Shown in pieces: positions 24,579 through 33,205 of a stretch of DNA of 64,000 nt. This DNA is from CBDBJK01 sp965206395 (GTDB lineage Bacteria; Chloroflexota; Dehalococcoidia; Lucifugimonadales; CATOSD01): the NCBI GenBank assembly GCA_965206395.1, contig CBDBJK010000033.1, forward strand, positions 213,005 to 277,004. Direction: 5' to 3'. A model generated the notes under the pieces. It had not been told where the DNA came from. It saw nothing but the letters and a program-made list of their open reading frames with translations, and did not search any database. Positions within the stretch are counted from its first letter, which is position 1. The number at the start of each line of letters is the position of its first letter. A program made the position numbers and the translations under genes.

Positions 24579-25510
24579 GTCGCAGCATACGGCGAGCCAT
24601 GATAGACCGAGACCACCAGCAGCTGTCTTTGGTGCGTCAATGTATCCTGCTGGACGTCAGCCGGGCCTCGGTGTACTACCGGCCGGTACCGACCAGGGCA
24701 GAAGACCTGGAGTTGATGGCCCTGATGGACCGTCAGTATTTGAAGACCCCCTTCTACGGCTCCAGGAAGATGAAGGCCTGGCTGCTGCAACAGGGCTATC
24801 TGGTGAGCCGAAAAAGGGTTCGAAGGCTGATGCGGTTGATGGGTCTGGAAGCCATCTACCGGCGTCCCAACACCAGCAAACCAGCGCCGGGACACCGGAT
24901 CTTTCCCTATCTGCTGAAGGGAGTGGAGGTTAATCGGGTCGACCAGGTCTGGGCCGCGGACATCACCTACATCCCCATGGCGAAGGGCTTCCTGTACCTG
25001 GTGGCCATCATGGACTGGCACAGCCGGCACGTGCTGGCCTGGAAGCTCTCCAACACCATGGACACCAGCTTCTGCGTGGCGGCGTTGGAGGAAGCCCTGG
25101 GTAAGGGACGACCGGAGATATTCAACACCGACCAGGGGAGTCAGTTCACCAGTGAGGCCTTTACCCAGACGTTGCAGGAGCAGAGGGTCCAGGTCAGCAT
25201 GGATGGTAAGGGTAGGTACCTGGACAACATCTTCGTGGAGCGGCTGTGGCGGAGCATCAAGTACGAGGAGGTGTATCTGAAAGCTTACCAGACCGTCGCC
25301 GAGGCCCGAACTGGGATCAATGCCTACCTGGAGTTCTACAACCGGCAGAGGCCTCACCAGGCTTTGGGCTACCGGACCCCAGCAGAGGTGTACCAACATG
25401 GCCAGGAAGAAAGGGGAGCAGCAGCTGAAGAAGCAGGGCTGCCATCGGGCTTGGTGAAACCTAGCGCAGGGGTGGGAGACTCTCTTAATTTAGCCCTCGT
25501 GCTGTCTTAA
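24575..25510 (+). CDS. IS3-family transposase OrfB (integrase core)
   Basis: A 311-residue protein with an HTH_21 region (L-M-D-R-Q-Y-L-K-T-P-F-Y-G-S-R-K-M) and the rve integrase core. The DDE triad is visible in W-A-A-D-I-T-Y-I-P, F-N-T-D-Q-G-S-Q-F-T and D-N-I-F-V-E-R-L-W-R-S-I-K-Y-E. It ends F-Y-N-R-Q-R-P-H-Q-A-L-G-Y-R-T-P-A-E-V-Y, which is standard. Length is normal, and the element could be active. Confidence 0.95.
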   Translation: MSRSIRRAMIDRDHQQLSLVRQCILLDVSRASVYYRPVPTRAEDLELMALMDRQYLKTPFYGSRKMKAWLLQQGYLVSRKRVRRLMRLMGLEAIYRRPNTSKPAPGHRIFPYLLKGVEVNRVDQVWAADITYIPMAKGFLYLVAIMDWHSRHVLAWKLSNTMDTSFCVAALEEALGKGRPEIFNTDQGSQFTSEAFTQTLQEQRVQVSMDGKGRYLDNIFVERLWRSIKYEEVYLKAYQTVAEARTGINAYLEFYNRQRPHQALGYRTPAEVYQHGQEERGAAAEEAGLPSGLVKPSAGVGDSLNLALVLS

Positions 25511-25527
25511 TAATGGGGTCCACCTTA

Positions 25528-25655
25528 GTGTTTACAAACTTAACCCCTGTCTCTTCGGACATATCCCCGGCCTGACGTCCGTGAGGCCAGAAGTGCGCGC
25601 TCGCAAGCTGCTTCAGTTCTTCGATGTCTTCGCCGCTCAACCTGCTGGTTGTCAT
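25528..25655 (-). pseudogene. N-terminal stub of a class III aminotransferase
   Basis: From ATG at 25653-25655, preceded by GGAGG, the minus strand reads M-T-T-S-R-L-S-G-E-D-I-E-E-L-K-Q-L-A-S-A and continues H-F-W-P-H-G-R-Q-A-G-D-M-S-E-E-T-G-V-K. This is the start of aminotransferases of the class III family, as judged by H-F-W-P-H and G-V-K. It is cut after about 42 residues by the right end of the IS3 element; the remainder is not on the other side. Confidence 0.7.
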
Positions 25656-26173
25656 TCTTTACCTCCGAAGTCTGAGGACGCATGCCTCTAAAAACGCATT
25701 GCCATATTCAACTTCATGCTGTTAAAAATGAATTCGCTAAAAAACTTCCACTACCCCAATAATCCCACTACCAACACAACTAAAACTCGTCCGGTAGGAT
25801 ATTCCTTAAGCTGTAGTTTGTCAACACGATACAAGCGTTGAACAGGCCATTTTGGAGGGATTATGAGCTACAATGATTGACGAGCATACCAAGAAAGATG
25901 AAAATGTCTGTTGTGGCTCAACGACCCATTGTTTTCATGGCGACGACGCCTATGCCAATCTCTGTAAAAAGCTTGTAACTCACTTATTGTTGCGCATTGA
26001 ATTCAGCCGACATGCGGCTCATCTCAACCTCGCCGGAGACTCGGCTCAATCACCCTACTTAGATGGCCGACGAATACCCGAACTCAGTCCTTTTTTGACA
26101 CGTCGAAAGGAACGCCGTTTTTCTTGCGCCCGAAGTAATAACGAATGAATGCCTTGCATATGGAGGATTTTTG
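25656..26173. other. Gene-poor stretch upstream of the SDR gene
   Basis: Contains AT-rich sequence (25700-25850) and a 91-codon frame at 25873-26148 with no recognisable features. I see no repeat or RNA gene. It holds the upstream region of the broken aminotransferase (-) and of the SDR gene (+). Confidence 0.5.
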
Positions 26174-26950
26174 ATGGATCTGGGAATCAAAGGAAAGACC
26201 GCTCTGGTGACGGGAGGAAGCCGTGGACTGGGTAAACACGCCGCGCTATCGCTCGCTCAAGAAGGCGTAAACGTAGCCATCTGCGGACGCACTCAGGACA
26301 CGCTTGACGACACCGTAAAGGAGCTAGAGGGACTTGGTGTATCTTCGATGAGCGTTATCGCCGACGTGGGCGATATATCGACAATCGAATCGCTGCACCA
26401 GCAGGTCGTTGACGGCCTGGGGCCTATAGACATCCTCGTGAACAACGTGGGCGGCTCGCGCTCGAGAGAGGACATACTAGGAACATCGCTGGACGACTTC
26501 AGAGCGACTTTTGACCTGAATCTCTTTGGAGGTTTCCAGCTCATGAAGCTGGCTATACCACATATGCAAGAGCAGAAGTGGGGCCGGATAATCAACATCG
26601 CCTCGATATATGGTCGGGAGCATGGCGGAAACATCTCCTATATGTCGTCCAAGGCCGCGCTCATTGGCGCAACCAAGCACATAGCCAACTCGCTCGCCAG
26701 AGACGGTGTGCTGGTCAACAGCATCGCACCAGGCTCCATATCTCACGAAGGCGGAAGCTGGGAACGCTTCCAGAGTCAAAACCCGCCTGATGTAGTGCAG
26801 TCCTTCATCGACCAGAACTTGCCTATGGGACGATTCGGATGGCCAGAACCTCTGGGCGATCTGGTTGCGTTCCTCGCATCCGAACGGGCGAGCCTCGTCA
26901 CGGGCGCGTGCATCGTCGTCGATGGCGGCCAGAGCCATTCGATGATATAG
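26174..26950 (+). CDS. Short-chain dehydrogenase/reductase
   Basis: A 258-residue classical SDR. The Rossmann motif is T-G-G-S-R-G-L-G (about 12-19), followed by I-L-V-N-N-V-G-G; the catalytic Ser is in I-N-I-A-S-I-Y-G (about 143) and the Y-x-x-x-K in S-Y-M-S-S-K (Y156, K160). G-R-F-G-W-P-E and V-D-G-G-Q near the end are typical. ATG at 26174 is preceded by GGAGGA. It resembles 3-oxoacyl-ACP reductase-like and catabolic SDRs. It uses NAD(P)H, but the substrate is unknown, and neighbours (a broken aminotransferase and a CcdA homologue) give no clue. Confidence 0.92.
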   Translation: MDLGIKGKTALVTGGSRGLGKHAALSLAQEGVNVAICGRTQDTLDDTVKELEGLGVSSMSVIADVGDISTIESLHQQVVDGLGPIDILVNNVGGSRSREDILGTSLDDFRATFDLNLFGGFQLMKLAIPHMQEQKWGRIINIASIYGREHGGNISYMSSKAALIGATKHIANSLARDGVLVNSIAPGSISHEGGSWERFQSQNPPDVVQSFIDQNLPMGRFGWPEPLGDLVAFLASERASLVTGACIVVDGGQSHSMI

Positions 26951-27128
26951 AACTCATTGCCTTTAGTTTCAATAAAACCTCACTCGGCCCCAAACCGTAT
27001 ATCATATTGTGACATCTAAAACGATAAGACCTTCGCTGATGACAGACCGCCCAGACTCACCAATGGGTTAAGGCAGGGATGGTTTCAAGGGTCTGATATC
27101 CGTGTAAATCGGGATGGGAGATAGTGAC

Positions 27129-28034
27129 GTGAACAGCATATCCAATGCAGCAAGCGGATTCAAAATACGAAAAGGGCTTATGCTGGGGACGTTTGTTGGC
27201 ACCCTTTCCCTGGCTATCGCGTTTATTGGAGCAGCCCTCGTCAGGGATTCCACCGGCATCGACGGAGTCAACATATTCGTTGAAACCCTGTCGGGACAAT
27301 CGAGTGGGTACTTTAGCAGTCTAGGTATATTCGCCCCCCTCGGTTTTGCTTTTGCGGCAGGGATGGCAGCCGCATTCAACCCCTGCGGCTTTGCTATGCT
27401 CCCTGCCTATATGGGGCTTTACCTGGGTGCCGACGAAAAGAGTGATGGCGGCACAAAGCACCTCCAGAACCTGGCCAAAGCGATACTGGTAGGCGGGTCG
27501 GTCACTGCTGGATTCGTGCTGCTGTTTAGCGTTGCAGGAGTGGTTATAGGCCTGGGCGCTCGCTCGTTAGTGTCAAACATACTGCCCTGGTTAGGCTTGA
27601 CCATCGGCATAGGGCTGGCAATCGTGGGCGCCTGGCTGGTGGGCGGCGGCAAACTGTATACAGGAATTGCACAACGAGCGGCGGACCGTTTCGGAAATCC
27701 CAACGAGACCAACGTGCGAGGCTATTTCCTGTTCGGGCTTAGCTACGGCACAGCATCGCTGAGTTGCACACTCCCCATATTCCTTGCGGTCATAGGAACG
27801 TCCTTCGCAGTATCGAGTATAGCGACTTCGATAGGCCAGTTCATTCTATACGCGCTGGGGATGGGATTGATAATCATCTCGCTCACCATAGGGATGGCGC
27901 TGTTCAAGGGGGCGATGGTCGGAGCGTTTCGGAAAGCTCTTCCTTATATCGCGCCCATTGGCTCCTGGCTGATGGTTGTGGCGGGCACGTACATCGTGTT
28001 CTACTGGTTGACCGTCGGAGAACTGGTGTTCTAG
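27129..28034 (+). CDS. ccdA: CcdA/DsbD-type thiol-disulfide transporter
   Basis: About 301 residues, with six or more membrane segments. The two redox cysteines are in F-N-P-C-G-F-A-M-L-P-A-Y and L-S-C-T-L-P-I-F-L, each next to proline as in CcdA/DsbD. It brings reducing equivalents across the membrane for cytochrome c maturation or disulfide repair. GTG at 27129 is chosen because GGGAG lies eight bases upstream; ATG at 27114 is the alternative. An N-terminal extension with an extra membrane segment (residues ~18-40) precedes the CcdA core. It fits with the ccmAB genes about 3.4 kb downstream, though it is not in the same operon. Confidence 0.85.
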   Translation: MNSISNAASGFKIRKGLMLGTFVGTLSLAIAFIGAALVRDSTGIDGVNIFVETLSGQSSGYFSSLGIFAPLGFAFAAGMAAAFNPCGFAMLPAYMGLYLGADEKSDGGTKHLQNLAKAILVGGSVTAGFVLLFSVAGVVIGLGARSLVSNILPWLGLTIGIGLAIVGAWLVGGGKLYTGIAQRAADRFGNPNETNVRGYFLFGLSYGTASLSCTLPIFLAVIGTSFAVSSIATSIGQFILYALGMGLIIISLTIGMALFKGAMVGAFRKALPYIAPIGSWLMVVAGTYIVFYWLTVGELVF

Positions 28035-28105
28035 CTAAGGCCCCCTCCCTAACCCTCCCTTCCTCCCACTGAAGGATGACGATGGAGAGGTTATGCCAAA
28101 TTGTA

Positions 28106-28133
28106 GTAGGGGTGTTCAATTGAACACCCCTAC
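28106..28133. terminator. Perfect 28-bp palindrome between convergent genes
   Basis: GTAGGGGTGTTCAA is followed directly by its reverse complement, with a T-rich stretch after it. It lies between the ccdA-like gene (+) and the FAH gene (-), so it probably serves as a bidirectional terminator. Confidence 0.7.
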
Positions 28134-28145
28134 ATATTTTACGAA

Positions 28146-28916
28146 TTAATCCTCGGCCCTGACCGGGTTGCTCAATACGCCAACGCCTCCAATCTCTATC
28201 TCTACGACATCACCAGGATGCAGGTCGCCCGGCTGACCGGGAGTGCCCGTCATGATGACATCCCCTGGTTCGAGCGTCATCATACTTGTTACGAACTCAA
28301 TAATGGTCGGCACGTCGTAAAGAAGATCAGACGTATTGATTTCCTGAAACCCCTTGCCGTTGATTCGAGCTGACAGATCGAGATTGCCAGGGTCAAGGTC
28401 GGTCACGATATATGGCCCTATTGAGGTAAAGGTATCTGAGGATTTCGCCCGCCACCACTGGAGGTCGCCCGCCTGCCACTGCCGTGCGCTGACATCATTA
28501 CCGCAGGTGTAGCCGAGGATAACACTCAGCGCGTCGGCCTTGCTGACACGCTTGCACCTTTTATTGATTACCAGCGTCAGCTCCGCCTCCTCCTGTATCG
28601 TAATCGAGTCCCGAATCGCCTCTCTCGGAATGACGATGCACTCATTGGGGCCGATGAGCGATGATGTTGTCTTGATAAACGGCTCCGGCACTTTGGGAGC
28701 CTCCCTGTCACCCAGGTGGCTCTTGTAGTTCAGTCCGATAGCGACGATCTTGTTGGGAACGATGGGCGCAAGAAGCCTTACCTCTGATAAAGCGTGTGCA
28801 TGGTCTGTGACCTTGTAGTCCTCCAGAGGTGATGCCGTGATCTGTTTGACGGCATCGCCCTCGACAACGCCATAAGCTATTTCTCCATGAGCTTCGTACC
28901 TTGCGAATTTAGTCAT
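28146..28916 (-). CDS. Fumarylacetoacetate hydrolase-family protein
   Basis: A 256-residue protein. The FAH core begins with K-I-V-A-I-G-L-N-Y-K-S-H and contains I-Q-E-E-A-E-L-T-L-V-I, the conserved metal-ligand E-x-E motif, and V-S-A-R-Q-W-Q-A-G-D-L-Q-W-W-R-A-K-S-S-D-T-F; the end has G-D-V-I-M-T-G-T-P. The start at 28916 (M-T-K-F-A-R-Y-E) has GGAGG upstream. Members include 2-hydroxyhepta-2,4-diene-1,7-dioate isomerases, fumarylpyruvate hydrolases and acylpyruvases acting in aromatic breakdown. Which reaction applies cannot be told. The Rieske gene is divergent, starting about 140 bases away, and may belong to the same catabolic theme. Confidence 0.9.
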   Translation of the reverse strand: MTKFARYEAHGEIAYGVVEGDAVKQITASPLEDYKVTDHAHALSEVRLLAPIVPNKIVAIGLNYKSHLGDREAPKVPEPFIKTTSSLIGPNECIVIPREAIRDSITIQEEAELTLVINKRCKRVSKADALSVILGYTCGNDVSARQWQAGDLQWWRAKSSDTFTSIGPYIVTDLDPGNLDLSARINGKGFQEINTSDLLYDVPTIIEFVTSMMTLEPGDVIMTGTPGQPGDLHPGDVVEIEIGGVGVLSNPVRAED

Positions 28917-29059
28917 CTTGTATCCTCCACTGTTATGTTTTCGAGTTTGCGCTGTTTTCACAGGCACGCCATAGTGTAAACCATTCTCTTTGTGTAGGCC
29001 AGTAGATGCGCTATAATCGAGTAATCCCGAGCTTCGTGATTTTGATTATAAGGGGTTTT

Positions 29060-29377
29060 ATGGAAAACTTCGTCAAGGTAGCCAGCGCATCTGATTTGCC
29101 GGTGGGTGAAATAATGGTCATCGACATTGGGGACGAGCGCATCTTGCTTTCAAACGTGGAAGGGAAGTTCTACGCTATCAACGAGGCATGCAGTCACGCC
29201 AGAGGCCCGCTTGCAGACGGCCCCGTTGACGGTGAGGAGGTCGAGTGTCCCTGGCACGGCAGTCGTTTCAGTCTCAAGACTGGCGAGGCCACCAACGCTC
29301 CCGCCATCAAGGGTGTGCCCTGTTATGCCGTGCGGGTGGATGGAGACGACGTTCTTGTAGGGCCGTCGTTGAGGTAG
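29060..29377 (+). CDS. Rieske-type [2Fe-2S] ferredoxin
   Basis: A 105-residue single-domain Rieske protein with both cluster-binding boxes: C44-x-H46 in E-A-C-S-H-A-R-G-P-L and C63-x-x-H66 in C-P-W-H-G-S-R-F. The start at 29060 (M-E-N-F-V-K-V) has AAGGGG upstream, and the frame extends further but without family features. It is a soluble electron carrier, probably for a ring-hydroxylating dioxygenase or similar enzyme, as in NirD/BphF-type ferredoxins. No oxygenase is encoded next to it. It converges with queE, with only 20 bases between. Confidence 0.92.
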   Translation: MENFVKVASASDLPVGEIMVIDIGDERILLSNVEGKFYAINEACSHARGPLADGPVDGEEVECPWHGSRFSLKTGEATNAPAIKGVPCYAVRVDGDDVLVGPSLR

Positions 29378-29397
29378 ATTGGCAACAGAGCATTGCC

Positions 29398-30105
29398 CTA
29401 TCGCCCTCGCTCGTCGCCCCAGAGCAGAATATGAAGCCGTGTCGAAAAGCGGAACCCTCGCTCCACGCACACGTCGGCCAGCCACTTTCCGCGCGATTCG
29501 ATGGCCTTGGGACTCGTTCCCTCCGGCATGAGCAAAACCCTATGCCCGGGAATGTCGTATCTCTCGACAAGGCCGCATACCTCGTCCACGTCGGCAGGTT
29601 CCGCGACGACGAACTTGAAGTAGGCGGTGTCCAGCCCTCGAAACGCCTGAAGCGCTGTGGGGACTTCCCTGCGTTCGGGAAGGACGCCTGAGTTGGCGAG
29701 CTTGGGCGAAACGTTCCACTGGGATATGGCCTCGACCATCTCTGGCTGCGGGGCCAGCGTGCCGTTAGTCTCCACCTCGCAGTAGAACCCTTGCCTTTTT
29801 AAGGATGAAGCCAGCGACGCGAGAGCCTTTTGCTGCATCATAGGCTCGCCGCCGGTGATTACGAGGCGCGAGCATCCAAACTCCAGCACACGCCTTTCGA
29901 TCTCTTCAACAGGCAGCGACATCACCTCTTTGTCATATTCGAAGTTTTGCCAGTCCCAGGTGTATTTGGTGTCGCACCATGTGCAGGTTAGGTTGCACGT
30001 CGCCAGTCTGAGGAACACGGTCGGCGCACCTATGCTAGCTCCTTCGCCCTGCAACGAGTAGAAGATTTCAGGCTGCCCGGACTTCTGACGGCTTACCCTT
30101 AGCAT
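29398..30105 (-). CDS. queE: 7-carboxy-7-deazaguanine synthase
   Basis: A 235-residue radical SAM enzyme. The cluster motif is C-N-L-T-C-T-W-C (Cys37, 41, 44), preceded by E-I-F-Y-S-L-Q-G-E-G and followed by D-T-K-Y-T-W-D-W, the standard QueE signature. It converts 6-carboxytetrahydropterin to 7-carboxy-7-deazaguanine in queuosine synthesis. It is the last gene of a compact queF-queC-queE operon, two bases after queC. QueD and FolE are not in the window. Confidence 0.95.
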   Translation of the reverse strand: MLRVSRQKSGQPEIFYSLQGEGASIGAPTVFLRLATCNLTCTWCDTKYTWDWQNFEYDKEVMSLPVEEIERRVLEFGCSRLVITGGEPMMQQKALASLASSLKRQGFYCEVETNGTLAPQPEMVEAISQWNVSPKLANSGVLPERREVPTALQAFRGLDTAYFKFVVAEPADVDEVCGLVERYDIPGHRVLLMPEGTSPKAIESRGKWLADVCVERGFRFSTRLHILLWGDERGR

Positions 30106-30107
30106 CG

Positions 30108-30851
30108 TTACGCCTTTCCAAGCCTGACGAGCAGAGGATCGGCGATTCCAGCCTCGTCAAAACCCTTGGCCCTCAGAATGCAGCTATCGCATCCGCCACA
30201 CGGGATTTCCGAACCACCGTAGCAGCTCCAAGTATGCTCAAGCGGGGCCTTCAGCCTGATTCCAAGCTCGGCTATCTCGGCCTTGGACAGTTCTATGATG
30301 GGCGTCTCCACGTTGATGGGAACCTCGTACTGCATCCAGAGCTTGCTGCCGAACTGCAACGTCTGCCTTACCTGCTCGAAGAATTCGGGGCGGCAGTCAG
30401 GGTATCCGCTGTAGTCGATGGCGTTGGGAGCCATGTACAGGTATGCCTCTGCGTCCTCTGCCTTCAACCCCTCGACCTCTATGGCATGAAGCACCTGGCT
30501 CTCCAGGTACGCCGCCGATAATGAGAGGAATATGGTATTCCGTAGAGGCACATACGTAATGGGTATGCCGAATCCTATCTCCTCGGAAGTCCTATCTTGT
30601 GGAATTGGGAACTGCTCCGGGTTGGTGAGCGCGGAGTACCACGCCACTTCGCCCAGAAACGAGATGTCGAGCAGCTTGTGCTCGATTCCCATCAGTTTGG
30701 AAATATGCGCGGCGCAATCGACCTCTTTGCTATGAGTCTGACCATAGTAAAACGTGAGCGCGGTGAGATGTTCCACGCGGTCTTTTGCGTAGGCCGTCAC
30801 CGTGGTCGAGTCGAGACCGCCGGAAAGGAGCGTAACGCCAAAGCTGACCAT
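30108..30851 (-). CDS. queC: 7-cyano-7-deazaguanine synthase
   Basis: A 247-residue PP-loop ATPase. S-G-G-L-D-S-T-T (10-17) is the ATP pyrophosphatase motif, and the C-terminal zinc site C-Y-G-G-S-E-I-P-C-G-G-C-D-S-C is clear. It forms preQ0 from CDG with ATP and ammonia. The ATG at 30851 follows the queF stop by six bases. A segment after residue 90 is a little longer than in E. coli QueC but is family-like. Confidence 0.96.
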   Translation of the reverse strand: MVSFGVTLLSGGLDSTTVTAYAKDRVEHLTALTFYYGQTHSKEVDCAAHISKLMGIEHKLLDISFLGEVAWYSALTNPEQFPIPQDRTSEEIGFGIPITYVPLRNTIFLSLSAAYLESQVLHAIEVEGLKAEDAEAYLYMAPNAIDYSGYPDCRPEFFEQVRQTLQFGSKLWMQYEVPINVETPIIELSKAEIAELGIRLKAPLEHTWSCYGGSEIPCGGCDSCILRAKGFDEAGIADPLLVRLGKA

Positions 30852-30857
30852 ATGTGC

Positions 30858-31280
30858 TCAGGCTCCCTCATACCTTGCCGTCACGGAGGTGTGCAGGCCG
30901 CCGCGCACCTTATAATCGAGCATGACAGTCATGCGAACCGGCTCGCACGAGGCAACGAGGTCGTTGAGGATGCGGTTGGCCGCGTGCTCCTGCACGATTC
31001 CGACGTTCCTGTAGGACATGAGATAGTATTTGAGCGATTTCAACTCGATGCAAGACCTGCCCGGCACATACGTTATCGTCAGCGTGCCAAGGTCTGGCAG
31101 ACCCGTCCACGGGCACACCGCCGTAAACTCGTCCGTGTCGATTGCGACCTCGGTGTCCTGACCGGTGTATTCGTACTCGAAGGTCAGGAGACAGTCCCCG
31201 TCTATCGACGCCTCGGATTCAGCATCGATGCGCTCGTTAAGGCTCTCGTACTTCTCTTGCAAATCCTGGATGGTAGCCAT
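30858..31280 (-). CDS. queF: NADPH-dependent 7-cyano-7-deazaguanine reductase
   Basis: A 140-residue unimodular QueF with the T-fold. The nucleophile Cys56 is in A-V-C-P-W-T-G-L-P-D (with the catalytic Asp63), and C-I-E-L-K-S-L-K-Y-Y is the QueF NADPH-binding signature. It reduces preQ0 to preQ1 for tRNA modification, which shows the operon is for queuosine and not only for deazapurine DNA modification. It is the first gene of the operon; the ATG has a GAGGTGAACG site upstream. Confidence 0.96.
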   Translation of the reverse strand: MATIQDLQEKYESLNERIDAESEASIDGDCLLTFEYEYTGQDTEVAIDTDEFTAVCPWTGLPDLGTLTITYVPGRSCIELKSLKYYLMSYRNVGIVQEHAANRILNDLVASCEPVRMTVMLDYKVRGGLHTSVTARYEGA

Positions 31281-31424
31281 CCGTTCACCTCGTTATTTTT
31301 TAGGTTAGTATCAAAGATAAAGGTCGTCCGCTCTTCGTTACAGGATTGCCATTATCTGTGGTGTGATTGGCAACCCTGATGAAAGACCCTGTTGCTTCCT
31401 TTATACTACAGTTGTAAACGTAGT

Positions 31425-32192
31425 ATGAAAAGAGACGCAGTGGTAGACATCCAGCCGACAAGCGAAGACATGCCCCAAAGGTTAGCTATTGAGATCAGAG
31501 GGCTTTGCAGAGCCTTCGGGCGCACGCAGGTCTTGCGCGACCTCGATCTCGAAGTTCCCTGGGGTGAAGTGCTTACGGTGCTGGGGCCTAACGGCTCAGG
31601 CAAGACCACATTGATAAAAATCCTGGCTACGCTGACCAGGCCCGACTCTGGAACGATTCGCATCGCTGGATTTGACGTCGCGCGAAGCGGGCAGAGAGTC
31701 CGCAAGCTAATCGGCGCTGTTACGCACGACACATTGCTCTACGACGACCTTACCGGATACGAAAACCTGAAGTTCTTCGCCCGCATGTTTGGACTGGATA
31801 GAATCGATGAGCGAATATCCGGTGTGGTCGAGCGAATGGGGGTAACGTCAAGGCTGCACCAGCGAGTCGGCACGCTGTCCCACGGACTGAAGAAACGGTT
31901 CACTATCGCACGTGCTCTTCTGCCCGACCCCACGATACTCCTGATGGACGAGCCTGAAAGCGGGCTGGACCAGGAAGCCCTGGCGATGATGGAGGATGTC
32001 ATCACCGACAAGACGATTCCCTATCGGACGGTAATAATGACTACTCATAACCTGGAAAGAGGACTCGCTTTAGGGCAGCGCATGGCCATTCTCTCTCATG
32101 GCAGGATCGCATACCAGGAGTCGATGGAGGCGGTGGGCGCCGCGACTCTCAAGGATGCCTACTTTCGGCATACCGGGGTGGAATCGTCTTGA
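31425..32192 (+). CDS. ccmA: Haem exporter ATP-binding protein
   Basis: A 255-residue ABC ATPase: Walker A G-P-N-G-S-G-K-T-T, signature L-S-H-G-L-K-K-R, Walker B I-L-L-M-D-E-P-E-S-G-L-D, H-loop T-T-H-N. The CcmA assignment rests on the overlapping ccmB gene. The start at 31425 (M-K-R-D-A-V-V-D) is preferred; the frame opens at 31392. Together with CcmB it powers the haem-handling step of cytochrome c maturation system I. The remaining ccm genes are not in the window. Confidence 0.9.
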   Translation: MKRDAVVDIQPTSEDMPQRLAIEIRGLCRAFGRTQVLRDLDLEVPWGEVLTVLGPNGSGKTTLIKILATLTRPDSGTIRIAGFDVARSGQRVRKLIGAVTHDTLLYDDLTGYENLKFFARMFGLDRIDERISGVVERMGVTSRLHQRVGTLSHGLKKRFTIARALLPDPTILLMDEPESGLDQEALAMMEDVITDKTIPYRTVIMTTHNLERGLALGQRMAILSHGRIAYQESMEAVGAATLKDAYFRHTGVESS

Positions 32193-32863
32193 AGACTTTC
32201 TGGGGGCCTGTGTTTGCGTTGCTCTGGAAGGACGTTCTTCTGGAGCTTAGGACGAAGGACATCGTTGTGTCTGTCCTGGTGTTCGCCCTTCTCGTCATCG
32301 TCATCTTCAACTTCGCCATAGACCCTACTCCCCAGATGGTTGTCCTGGTAGCTCCGGGAATCCTCTGGGTGGCGTTTCTGTTTGGCGGCGTGCTGGGGTT
32401 GACGCGTTCATTCGCGCTCGAAAAAGACAGCGGCAGCCTTCAAGGTCTCATGCTCGCCCCGGTAGGACGCGAAGTAATCTACTTCGGAAAGATGCTGGGA
32501 AACTTCCTGTTCATGGTGGTGGTCGAGGTTATTATCTTTCCAATATTCGCCGTGTTGTTCAATCTCTCGCTGGTGATGCCAGAACTGATTCCGGTGACGC
32601 TGCTCGCAACGCTGGGAATCGCTACCGTTGGCACAGTATTTTCGGCGATGGCCGTTAATACGAGATCGCGCGAGGTGATGCTGCCTCTGCTTTTCTTCCC
32701 TGTGGTGCTGCCTGCAATCGTCGCGGCAGTGGAGGCTTCTCGCGTCGTTATCCAGGGCGAAGGCAGCAGCGACCTGGCCCAATGGATTCCGTTGCTTGCG
32801 GTCTTCGACACCATATTCCTCGTCGTGTGCCCTGTCGCGTTCAACGTCGTAGTAGAGGAATAA
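32189..32863 (+). CDS. ccmB: Haem exporter membrane protein
   Basis: A 224-residue protein with six hydrophobic segments. It starts at a TTG that overlaps the ccmA stop by TTGA. The CcmB-specific segments are visible: L-L-W-K-D-V-L-L-E-L-R-T-K (N-terminal), E-K-D-S-G-S-L-Q-G-L-M-L-A-P-V-G-R, and L-P-L-L-F-F-P-V-V-L-P. It is the permease partner of CcmA. Confidence 0.92.
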   Translation: MKTFWGPVFALLWKDVLLELRTKDIVVSVLVFALLVIVIFNFAIDPTPQMVVLVAPGILWVAFLFGGVLGLTRSFALEKDSGSLQGLMLAPVGREVIYFGKMLGNFLFMVVVEVIIFPIFAVLFNLSLVMPELIPVTLLATLGIATVGTVFSAMAVNTRSREVMLPLLFFPVVLPAIVAAVEASRVVIQGEGSSDLAQWIPLLAVFDTIFLVVCPVAFNVVVEE

Positions 32864-33205
32864 CTTCAAGCTCATGTGTCGATTTATTGGCTCTGAAGCG
32901 TATGTGAGGAAAGTCACAAAATTGACACCCTAAGCCTTCACCTGATATATTGTTTATCGCATAACTAGCTAAGAAACTGGCATTCGAAGTAATGCAAATC
33001 AGTATACATATACACAGCCATAGGTGGATATCATTAACTCTAAAGTTGGGTGGCGATGGCAAAACGCTCTTCAAAGACATCCGCATGATCTGACTTCCGC
33101 CAGACACTACAACCGCATTTTGAGGCACTCAGACCACAAAGCCGATGTCTTCGACGGGCCACTTCACAGGAACGCATTCGCCCCCCTACTGCTGGGAGGC
33201 ATCAT
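32864..33205. other. Intergenic stretch upstream of korA
   Basis: No recognisable gene, repeat or strong hairpin. Likely holds the promoter for the korAB pair. Confidence 0.5.

Larger units (their letters stand above)
24205..25527 (+). mobile_element. IS3-family insertion sequence
   Basis: About 1.32 kb. Left end TGAGGTGG-TACCC (24205) pairs with the reverse complement of the right end, TAAGGTGG-ACCCC (ending 25527), as imperfect inverted repeats. It carries OrfA and OrfB. No target duplication is visible. The left flank belongs to the NOV gene, while the right flank is the start of an aminotransferase gene, both cut at the element ends. Confidence 0.85.

Noticed and set aside
25873..26148. 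A 91-codon frame between the IS3 element and the SDR gene
   Set aside because: No RBS at a sensible distance, no domain or composition bias suggesting a gene.
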